Source: Mesocentrotus franciscanus (Eukaryota; Echinodermata; Echinoidea; Camarodonta; Strongylocentrotidae). Taken from it: a stretch of 64,000 nucleotides of DNA. The stretch is from contig CP137679.1 of NCBI GenBank assembly GCA_037976565.1, forward strand, positions 30,324,534-30,388,533. The letters are read 5' to 3'. The position numbers were made by a program, and so were the translations under genes. Shown here in pieces: positions 40,201 to 52,200 of the stretch (the stretch's first letter is position 1; every line of letters starts with the position of its first letter). The notes under the pieces were generated by a model, which saw nothing but the letters and a program-made list of their open reading frames with translations, made no database searches and was not told where the DNA came from.

Positions 40201-43200
40201 GAAGTCCCATTAAAGTAATAAGCATTAAGTCTGTATTCCATGATGTGTGAAAATACAAAAAAGTTATCACTAAAATATCCTTATGTGAAAATAGTAAGCA
40301 AATAATTACCGTTGGTGAAGGTAATGGGACAAACTATCTCTTCCGAGGCGATCTGGATGTAGCTATCTTTCCGAAGCGAAGCTGAGGAAAGATAGCTACA
40401 TCAGATCGCCGAAGTGATAGTTTGCCATCGCCTGAAACCAAAAGGTGATTATTTGCTTTATATTCCACATCGGAAACATTTCACTTCTTCCGTCATTTTA
40501 GAGCAACAAGTCATCAATTGACAGCTAGCTAGCAAACGGTGTACGATACGTACAGTGCATGCAGTATGGTGGTGTGACCATAGCTCGCGCGTGACCAAAA
40601 TTCGCATACTAACACTAAACGCACTTAAAGAGGAGAGCAATACAAAGCAAAGTGCGTTGCACCCGGTAGATAGTACTACTATCTACCGGGTGCAACGCAC
40701 TTTCACTGAAGATAGTAGTACTATCTACACAGTGTAACAAACTTTTCTTCTCCTATCAATGATGGGCGAACTATCTTTCATCACATGATTTACTTTTGAC
40801 CAATCGTAGAGCAAGATTATTAGTATGTGGAATATAATAGAAGATAAACCCCTCCAAACAGAGAATAGAATTCATATGTTTCTATTAGAATGATACTTTG
40901 TGCTATTGATTTCATAAGGTAAATACTGGTGGTCTTGAAATATCAATTACACAACAAGAGGAGCATTTTTTAAAATCACATACTGGTATATGCCTAAAAT
41001 CCACAGTGGCAACAGCCCTATCTATAGGGGATGAGCATGACCTAATTTCCCGAGAAAATGGGCCATCTGAAACTTAACCTAGATAGACAAACTGCCGAGA
41101 GGAAAAACGATATGCCCCTTTTCTTTCAAAAGGCAAGATGATATGTCTTTCTCTCTTTTTTTCTTTCTCAAAATGAGCAATGAGGATGCAAAGATAGAGA
41201 GAGAGAGAGAGAGAGAGTAGAGGAGGGAGATCATGTTAACTTAGCATTTTTTTGTTGAAAAATGAATGTGGTTGAAATGTGAATCAATCTATCTTCAAAC
41301 TGTTTTGAGGAACATATTGGAAGGTTGAAGGCAAGTAGATTGTAACTTAGGATGCTACATGTAAAATTGGAATGTACTCCTTTTTATATTTATCTCTGTT
41401 TTTTTTCTCTGTTGGATTTATAATTGTAATGTTCAAAATAAGAAGCACAGTATATTCATTTAATTTTATTTGCCACAATGATTTTTGAAGAAGTTTAAAG
41501 CCTTAAATCTGAATGGGCTTTGAGCCTGAGGATAATTTAAGATGAAATACTTTTGGAGAAAAAAAGTAAGTGAATGAAAATAAAATTATTTTCTTTTGAG
41601 TCATCTACATGATTAGGGGTATAGGAGTGAATGTACTTTATCGGCAAAAGAAGATTACAGAGCACAAAACAATTTAAATATTCCACAAAGTCCAAAGAAG
41701 AATGAAATACAACTTACCAATCGATTGCCACTGACTTTTCTGCTGGTGACAAGCTGAAAAAAAAGAAAAAGAATATGAATGTTTCATATTCTGAAAAAAG
41801 CATCTGAATACAAATATGTTTTACTATACCCTATTCTCTTTTGGTTGTTATAACTGAAAAGGTTAATTTCTTCTGCCTTTCAAACGACTAAATATTACTG
41901 TCCATCAAAATTTATAAAACAGATCTCAGGAGCCATAAAGAAATCTAAGTCTGCCTTATATTTATAATGACCTTTCATGAGTAGAACAGCTAAAATATCA
42001 ATGTTTATTTTAGGAGTCAATCAGCATTAACAATTTCAGATTTGAAATGCCACCATTTCCGACTTTAAAGGCATTCATGTACCCAGTGACTTGTTGACAA
42101 AAGGATTTAGCTCTCCCAGTGGGCTCTATTACAAAAGAATTACTGCGTACATTAACCTGAGCTGGCTGTGGGCAACGAGATTGAAGGTAGGTTCGCACAA
42201 GAGTCTGGAAACTTAAATTTAGTTTGTGGTTTTATACTTTGAGGTTTTCTTGTAGTTAAGGACCATGCGGACGCACTTGTGGTTTAAGAAAATTGAGTTT
42301 AATAGAAATTTTAAGCCATGAGCTATTTCATAGTTATGCAAAATCTATAAGCAATGGGGGTCTTCACTTGAAGTTACATCATGTGCCATGTGGATGTAAT
42401 TAATTCTGAGGTTTGGCCAGCCTGAAGTTACATTGACTGCCTTAAATTCCTGGTTCATAGTTTAAAACTTCAAGCACTTGTTTCGATTCGGTGTGAACCA
42501 ATGTAATCATGAGTGGGTATTCGTTAAAACTGTGAGGATTGGCAAACTTAAAATTAAAACTACAATGCGTGAACACAATTTGTGTGGGAATGGATCGATT
42601 AGGGAATGGAAATTGACGAAAAGCTTACCTCATACTGCACGTCTCCGAATCCGTGTTGTTTGGTCGTAATCGAGGATCGCAGCCATAGCTGAAAATGAAC
42701 AAAAGGGAGGGGGGAGAGAAAGTGAGTGTAAAACTGTAAGAAAACTGCACCCCATTGTACATGTATATGTGTTGGGGTAAAAGACAATTATTAACTTGAA
42801 GGGCTAGGTTAAGTCCAAGGTATTTTGTCCCATTCATTTCCGACATCAAAGTATTCAGTATAAGCAATGATTCAATGAAGTTAAAAGCCACATGAAAGCT
42901 TAGATCAGAACAAATAACATTTGCAATGTTACTTTCTGGCTACTTTTCTTTATTCTTGGACAGCACGGGACAGCAATCATTTTCAATGCAATTTGGAAGC
43001 ACACATTCGTATTGTAAGAACATGTAGCCTATGTTAACCCCTTGACTATGGGTACTGGGTTGTCCATGTGTTAAGCCTATCACAATGAGAGAATTAAGTA
43101 GTCTATAGGTTAAATGAGATATAATACAATGTTGAAGACAGGAGACAAACTGCTGTAAAGTTCAGTTTTCAATCCAAATTGGCAACATTTCAAATTTCAA

Positions 43201-46200
43201 GTACATATTTCATTCATTTAATTTTGATGCACGACATAATATTATAGCAGTGGAAGAAAATTATTACTGTTGCCAATTTGAAGAAGAAAAGGCAAATAAT
43301 TAACCTCTAATAAATCCCTCTCAATGATGGATGAATATAGAATCGAGGCAATCGTCCAGATGAGTGACCTTTGCTGACCATAGCTCCTTTGAGATGGCCG
43401 CTCTCTTGAGATTCAATCACCTTCAACTTTTCATCTAATATTCCTGCAGGCATGATTTTTCATATTGTTCAGGCTTCAATCATCTCCCCTTTTTCATATC
43501 ATGTAATAAGAGCCAGAAGGACATTAACTCATAATATTTTAGACAGAGTTTACTAATGCCCTTCTGGCTACTCAGGTAAGGATGAATTATTCCAAGAGGT
43601 TGAATTTTTCATTTCATTTGGGTGTTTATGCTATCAATCTTTCCCAATGCCGAGCGGCAACCTTGCATTACTAATTAGGTGTCTTTATTCATGACATAAA
43701 TCAGCTTTAGATGGTAATCTACAATTAACTCAGGGACAGATAAATTTCTGCTCGTTATTAATCTAGAACAGACCTTCATATTATATAGTGAAATACAAAT
43801 CTCATTAATCAGGATAATGTAATTGCATGATGACTATTTCATAGAAATGATCGTGATACAATGACACTGACAATTTCGTAAAATCTTCAAAATCTGTTTT
43901 CCCCCTATGCCAAATTATACCATACAGGTTTCTACAGAACCAGTCCTCACATTAATGGAAATATATTTTTTCTTCTGGTTAACCCATTGACAATCTCTTT
44001 CCCATTTAAGCTTTGATACAGGAGCCACCGGTCCAGTAGGCAATGGGTTAAACCATTAACTATAATCATTGTTAGGCCTACTCTTGTGAGTTGAATCGTT
44101 AACATACAATTCAAAGTGAGCATTTCTACCCTACTGCTGTACCATGACGGAATAGATTAATTACAAAAAATTCCAGCATCCTACCAGGCCCCCATTTCCC
44201 TCTTGGGTAGAGAGTGGCAAATGTAGATTAAATGAATGAAGGCATGAGTGATGCAACTGGGATTTGAACCCTGAACTATCTGAACCACTGATTCAGTGAC
44301 ATATCCACCAGACCACTTCTCTCTTTGGTCAAGAGTGGCAAGAGTAAATTAATGCCTCGACAAAAAGTCACAAGTGACCCAGCTGAGATTTGAACCCTGA
44401 ACCCATTTGACCAATTATTCAGTAATGTATCTACCTGACCACAACTGTGAGTGAAGAATCAGTGATACTTTCATGATGGAGAAACTGAATTGTAGGCAAA
44501 GTTTTCAGGGTTACACCATGTAATTCTTCAAAGGACTTAAAGAGCCTTTTAAGGGTTGGTAAGCTTCTAAGAAAACCAAAGACCTCCTATTGAAGCTGAT
44601 CACCCTTGTTTAGAGATCTTTTTCCTTTGAAAAGAAATTACATGATTTAACCATGAAAACTTTACCTTCCAGCCCACAACTACTCTAAAAAATGGGTCGG
44701 TGCCATGGTTGTAATTATTAATGAACTTTCTTGGTGGCGAGGCTGCGTCTGTTTAAAAATTCATGCCTGATAAATGACTTCACCCTCACCCTCAGGTTTA
44801 TATCCATGTAACTAGAGTGGGTTGATCAAGTCTCATAAATAATACGGGTGGTCTTGACTTGCAAGAAGGGCAGAAGTTCTTGTCAAAGTGTACAATTTAA
44901 CACCCTTCTGGCTCCAAGCACATGGCATGATGTATACACTAATTACAAGGGAAGGCTTTGGAATTTATCATCTGAAAATAACTATATTTTATAGTATCTT
45001 TTTTAACCGTAGGCTACAAAATGTAAGATCCAGAACAGCATGAACTTGTATACTTTTATACAAAGTTCACGCTCTTGACTTTCAATAGAATTAACAATGT
45101 TGTATGTATAAGACATGTGCTGTGTGTACATTTATTCCGGTTCAAGGACAATGATTTTTTTTGTAGAGATCAATAAAATAGAATTTCTTAAAGGCATTTG
45201 ACCATACTAAAACATGATGAAAATCAGAAAATCTAACTCTAGTTCTCAGAATTAGCTTTATCAAATAGATGATATATACCATCTAACATAAAATGAAATC
45301 ATGTCATGAAAAAGAGAGAAAATAGTACTTTTCTTACCAACTGACTGTCCTTGGATCGATGTCCATCGACGCTCTGATCCCATACAATAAACATGATAGA
45401 AGTTTGATGGTGAAGTTGAAGAGACGGATTCGTAAACCTATCACATGGAAGAGAAAGAAAATACATGATAAAATAAAAAAATACAAAATAACTGAATAAA
45501 CAAATAGATGAGAAACAGAATTTCAGAGATAAAGAAAAATCAAGTTAAGGCCTTTTGATAGCCTTGTCAGGCACCTCTTAGAATGTAAGAACATGACAAC
45601 AAAAGTTATGTAATCCAAATATGATTTTTTAATTTTTTTTTAATGGTATATAAAGTAGGGTATCAACATTACCCTTGACTTGATTTGTAGGAAATAACTG
45701 ATTGTGTTAAACAAAGTTACAAGATTAAGAGATCTATGAATGTATCACACACAACTTACAAGAAGGAAATATTTGATAGAAAAGGTTTGCAATGGGTTTG
45801 TAGACCTATCCAAATACTGAAAAAAGAAGAAACCATATCTAGATTGATTACAAAGTACGAAAGAGAATGATAGCATGTTTGATGGAAAGGAAGGAAAGGC
45901 AGGCTTAGATTTCCGGAAGGAAAGACAATATTGAGCATGATTTGATCATGGCTCCTGTATTATAAACGAAATCTAATCCTGACTCTAATCCACAAACAGC
46001 CTTCAAAATTCAATGAGCCATTATCCCCACTCAATAAATCACTTCAGACACCTTAGATTCCCAAGAAAACAGTCTGCCATCTTCTTTTTTTATTCAATGT
46101 TTTTAAATCCCTTCTTTCCTGAGACACATTCCCCATAAATGTTGTATCATCCTATGGTTGGACAGTTAATTAAATTCACTTTTCAAGATGTTTTCCTGGT

Positions 46201-49200
46201 TTTCCACGACTGACTGAATCGTGTTCATTAAAATCACCATTAACTGGTTGAAAAGGTAATATGTGATGTCAAGTTAATATCTCTGAATACAACTTGAGGC
46301 AGTTCCGTTTGAGAGCAGCTTTTTGAACTGTGTATTACCATTAACATATTCTGTTTGATCCTGTTTTGCATGTGACATTACTTTTAATAATATCTAAAAG
46401 AATTACATACACTAACTTTTCTTTACATCAAAATAACTTGATGTATATTGACAGCAATTTTGTGACTCAAGTCATCATCAACTTGGAAACTATAAGGGTG
46501 TTAACTGTTTATTTCATGTCATGAAATAAAAAAGGAAATGCAAAAGCAAAAAAAAAAAAAAAAGTGAAATAAATGAAGTTGCATTATGTAATAAATCATT
46601 GAAGAATTATTAAATCTTTATCATTGGATAATTTTTCAATCTGTTTCAGGATTGGGAATTTCATCAAGTTTTTTTTGTATTTGTAATGATATATTTCTTT
46701 TTACAGGCATCCTCAAAACCTTAAGAGATGTTGAGGGTACTTCATCATGATCACTGCAAATAGTTAAATCATAACTGATTTTATTATTTACTATATAAAT
46801 CTATGTATCTACCTATTATTGCTTAGTCCTCCAGACAAAGCAGTCATCGAAAATAAAAAGTCACAGTTGTGCATACCCCACCCCGATATACCCTTCAGTC
46901 ACGCGCACTCTACGTCCGCATACAAACTTCCTCTCTCACGCAGTCCCAGAGACAGACCAGGGACATGTTGTAAACAAGGAGAGGGGCCGGAGGGAGGACA
47001 TAGGTAGATACATAGATTTATATAGTAAATAATAAAATCAGTTATGATTTAACTAATTTACCACAATAAATCATATGTATCTACCTATTATTGCTTAGAC
47101 CAACACAGATGAAAGCGGGAGGCATGTCCCAAACAAAAGGGTTAACGGGAACTAACGAAGAAGAAGCCGCCAGCAAGGAGGTAGTAGCGAAACGTTCCTC
47201 ACTTGCCGGAATATCTTTGAGATAACATGAAATAAAGGTATTTGGCGACAACCAAAAGGCAGCCTTCATAATATCATGAAGGGCGACACCATGAAACAAA
47301 GCCCAGGAGGTACTAATACCCCTGGTGTCATGCGCCCGAGGAGGCACACCTTCCGAGAGAGCCTCAGGACCTGCGGCCTGAACCGCCTCAATGATCCATC
47401 TAGAGATGGACTCCTTAGACGCAGGAGAGAAGGGTTCCCGCGTAATCAGGAATAACTGCTCATTCTTCCGAACACCTTTAGTCTTGTCCAAATACCACTT
47501 CAGAGCCCTAACCGACACCAGACTTTGTCTTCCTCGACTGAGGAGACACTGGACAAAGGACAAAGGAAAATCTCCACTGGACCCGATGAGACAGTTTGAT
47601 TCTTTGCTAGGAAAGAAGGCTTGGGAATAAGTCTCACACCCTTTCTCTCCCAGCGAATGTGGCCCGGAGAAAGGCAAAGGGCGTGAAGCGTGCCTCTCCT
47701 CTGCCCGGACGCAATCGCAATTAAAAACAAAGTCTTGATTGTGAGACAGTGCAGAGAAGCCTTGGCAGTTCAAAAGGAGGCTTAGATAAAGCCTCCAAAA
47801 CCTTGGGCAGACTCCAGGGAGGAGTCAGCTTCTGTTGGGGCGGTCTCTCCAGAAAGAAGGACCGCAACAACATTGCCAGTCGAGGGGAGTTAGACACACT
47901 CGAGCCATCTGGGAAACCTGCATGGATAGCAGCGATGGCCGAACGATACCCACGCAACGTGGACAGAGATCTACCCTTGTCAAATAAAGAGATAAGAAAA
48001 TCGGCTATGACACCAATAGACGCCATCCTGGGTACCACGTCAAGCCCCTCACACCACTGGTGGAAGGCCTCTAACCGAGAGTTATACAACACTCGTCGAA
48101 ACTCGGCGGCTCCTGGTCAAAAACTGAGAGGCCCTTTCCGAGAGGCCCTCAGCTCTTGCAACCTCCCGATAACGGCCAAGCGGTCAAATGGAGGACCGCT
48201 GGCCGCGGATGAAGTATCCCTGAGAGAGGCTGAGTCACCAAGTCCTCCTTCAGCGGAAGACAAAGCGGTTGACCCGCTAACAAATCCAGGAGGTCCGAAA
48301 CCACGACCTCCTCGGCCAACGAGGGGCGATCAATAGAACCCAAGCCCTGTCCGATCTGATTTTCCTCAAGACCTGAGGAATCAAACCGAATGGGGAAACG
48401 CATAACCCCGAGAGACCCCCAATGGAACGAAGGCGTCCAGCGCCCAAGCCTCTGGGTCTCAGACTGAGAACAATACATCGGAAGCCGATGATTGAACGGG
48501 ATGCGAACAGGTCGATCTCCAAAGGAGACCAGACCGAGAGGAGAAGGTCGAACACTTGCCGATGGAGGGCCCACTCCGAAGGGAGGCACTCTCTCTGGAC
48601 AGGAAATCTGCTACCAGATTGTCCTGGCCAGGAATGAAGGATGCTACAGGCGTGATCTCCACCGATCGACACCACCGCCACAGACGAGCAGCTAAGTCGT
48701 CCAGGCTGGACGACCTCGTGCCGCCCTGCCGATTTATGTAGGAGGCCACAGTTGTATTGTCCGTGAGCAGTAGAACCGTGCGACCAAACAACAACTGTCT
48801 GAAATGGTGAAGCGGCGAACGCCGCCATCATTTCCAAAACATTGATGTGCGGAAGGAGGGAAAATCCCAAGTCCCCGACACCATGTTGCCCAAACAGTGA
48901 CCCCCCCCAGGTGGGAGGCGTCCGTCGACAGAGAGATCGAAGGCAGGGGCACGCGAAAGGGCTTGCCCCGAGTCAAGAAAGCGCCGTCCAACCAAGGGGC
49001 CAACAGAAGCTTGATCTCCTTTGGTAAAGGAATCCTGACTGAAAGGGAATCTACACTCGGTCTGTAGAACCTCAGAAGATGCCTTTGAAAGGGCCTCATG
49101 AGAAGCCGAGCATCCTGAAAACATCGACCAGGCTGGCCAAAAAACCCAGCCACTGGAGCCACTGCTTGGCCGGCACTCTGCGGGCACGCCGCAGGGACCG

Positions 49201-52200
49201 GGCCGCCTTGGTAATGGACCGAACTCTGTCCCCACTGGGACGGGCCAACTGCGCCGGCAAATCCAACTCCGCACCCAGGTAAACCAACCTGCGGGCGGGA
49301 ACCAACTCGATTTGTCCCAGTTCACCAGGAACCCTAGTCCCTGTGTGACCTGCAGTAGAAGACTCAACTGCTCCCGAAGGCGAGACTCTGAACTTGCCAC
49401 CAGGAGCCAATCGTCCAAATAAGCAAACAGCCTGAGCCCTTGCTTGAAGAAAGGCCGTGAGGGCGAAACCACTCGGGTAAAAACCCGAGGTGCTGGCCTC
49501 AGGCCGAAAGGGAGGGCCTTGAATCTGTAGGTCTCTCCTCGAAAGGCGAACCCCAGAAGATCCCTTGAAAGTGGATGGATGGGAATATGGAAGTAGGCAT
49601 CCTTGAGGTCCAAGGAAACCGCTAAATCCTCCGGACCTAATGAAGGGAGGATAGTAGCCAGATGTTCAACCTTCAAAAGTGCCGCTTGGATGGAGGGAAG
49701 GACTTGGCCGAAGACTTCGGACCACTCCAACCTCTAGACGAACCCCTGCCACGGCCCGAACGGGCCTGGGGGGTAAATGGGGCCCGAGCTGGGGCCGGAG
49801 CCCGACGAGGGATCTGAAAGGGAGGCCGAAGAGGAGCCTGAGAAGGAGTAAAATGACGTGAACCCACGCCAGTCGACCTAGACGGAGGTCTTGAACGACC
49901 CCTGGTTAAAGGTTGCGAGCGGAAATGCCGCGCCAAATCAGCGGCCTGTTTACGCCTATCAATCTCCTTCTGCAGCATAGCTGTGAACTGACCACCACAA
50001 AGGAACTGTTCCGACGAAGGAATGCCTTCACACAAAGAAGGAATATCCTGCTCCAACACCCCAGCTCCGACAGCGCCAGCTGACGGCGCTGAGAGGTCAC
50101 CGCGATAGAAGTGCAAGAAATTGACGACCACAAGCGGCCCGACAGTAACAAAAGGATATTCTGAAGTACTAACAAATCATCCGCCGAAATTCCCAATTCG
50201 TCAGCTCTTGCCAAGAGACTGACCAGAGAACCCATATAGGCAGAGAGCCGAAGGAAATCCCGTCAGAGATGAAATCACCTCCAGGGGCTTATCTCGATCC
50301 TTGTACGACTTCTTCTTGAGATTAACTCCCAAACGAAGCGCTACATTAACAAGATCAGGCGAAAGTTTCTTCGCAACAAAAAAGTTGCGAGTAACCTCCG
50401 TAATGAAGGAAAAAGCAGAGCTTTGAGATCTCACATCCCGAGAAACCCCGATAGGGTCAGCTGCAATCCTATCAAATTCAGTCTTGAATTCCTCAGGCAG
50501 GGAATAGAATCCTGAGATGAACGCTGTTTAAACAGCGAAGACGGAACACCAGCCCCAGTGCTGGGACGAGAAAAAGTATCAGGCAGATACTTTTCTAACA
50601 AAGCCCTCGCATCGGAGCCCAAACTCGAAAATTGTCCCGGTGCTGAGTCCAGCTGCGAATCCTCCGAGACAATGGAGACAGAATCCCAATCACACTGACG
50701 ATCCATAGTGACCGAATCATACGGCTGAGGTAAAACCCCCACCGAGGCCAACGACTCGCCCGGCGGAGCGCCGAGAGCAGCAGGCGCCGGGAGACAAAAC
50801 CCTGTCGAGAGACGACAGTACGAGGTAACGATTCTGACGCCAAAACAGCGGCAGCCGAAAATTCAGAACAAGAATCCGAATCAGAAGACAAAGAGGCGGG
50901 CTCGCGACCACACTAGCCGGGGCACGGGGGACGGTAGGTACCGAACCCGCTGACATACCAGGTGACGAAATTGACGCCAAAGTATGTGCACCCGTCGACA
51001 CAGCTGAGGAGCTCAGCTGATTGAACATTTGTTCCATGAGAACTCTGAGCTCTGCCTGCGCAGAACTCGAAAAGGAAGACACAGGCGTCGATTCCTTTGT
51101 CTTCTTTGTCTTCTTTGTTTGCGATCCAGCCGAGGCAAGGACGCTCACACTCTTCCGTTTCTTCCCGTCGCAACGGGGAGGAAGGAGGCTTCTTGGCCCT
51201 GCTAGCTCTCTTCCGCTTAGCACCAATGCCAGATAAACTCAGGCCGTCTCGCCTCACTGATTCTAAAGAAACGTGAGCGAGATCTGCACGGTCAGTGTGA
51301 CCGGGCTCTCACGCTGAAATGCTCCCTGAGAAGCTACAGCGAAACCACTACGGAGAGTGAGACCGAGGCCTGCTCGCTGCAAAGTTTCGTGAGAAACACC
51401 AGCGAGGTGTGACCAGGGCCTGCTCGCTTCAAAGCGAGGAGTGACCGGTGCCTGCTCGCTTCAGTGCTTCGTGAGAAGCCTCAGCGAGCTCGAGACCTTG
51501 GCGTTCCACTGGCGTGATTATTATCAGGCACCCCAAATGTGGACGCAGGAATACTGCCGAAATGAATCGGGTGCGTAAACCGGGTCTCCTTCATGCTTGA
51601 ATGCATGGCTCGTGCTTTGCACGGCTGTTGCCTCGCAACAGAGCCCCGGGCCGTGAAGCCCGGGCCTCTACCGACGGACAGACCCACGAGGGGGAAAGCC
51701 ACCAGTAGGAGTCTCTATATTCTAGCTGAGCTGAATTTATAGACCTCGACATACAGGCGCCGGAGCACAGCCCGCTGGCTGGCCCGGACGCGGTATCCGT
51801 CGGTAACTTACTACAGGGCAAAACTCCCGAAACACTCGGCAAAAATACCCAGTGCGTGGAGTAACCTGCCCCGAGCCTGTACTGGGTGCCCTTACCCCTA
51901 CCTGCCGCACCAAACTCACTCGCTAGTGAGGCGGTACCGACAACCGAAACTGGGGGGGAGTGAATCCACTCCAAATCCAGACTCCTTGTCCATTAGAAAC
52001 CTGTGGATAAGACAAAACAAACTTTCCAAGGAAAGCGATAACAACAAAGAAAAGCAACAGTTACTACAACCAAACAATCGATGAACTAAACAAGCGTCGA
52101 CTAAAACACGCAACAAACAGCGTCGCTTCAAAACAGTTTAATTAAACTCTTAAACAAAGCTAAACAAACAGTCCTAGCGTAGCTAAACAAAAGAGCTACG

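Noticed and set aside
47391..48695. Plus-strand ORFs of 60-195 residues
   Set aside because: Antisense of the DIRS recombinase and RNase H; no independent family resemblance.
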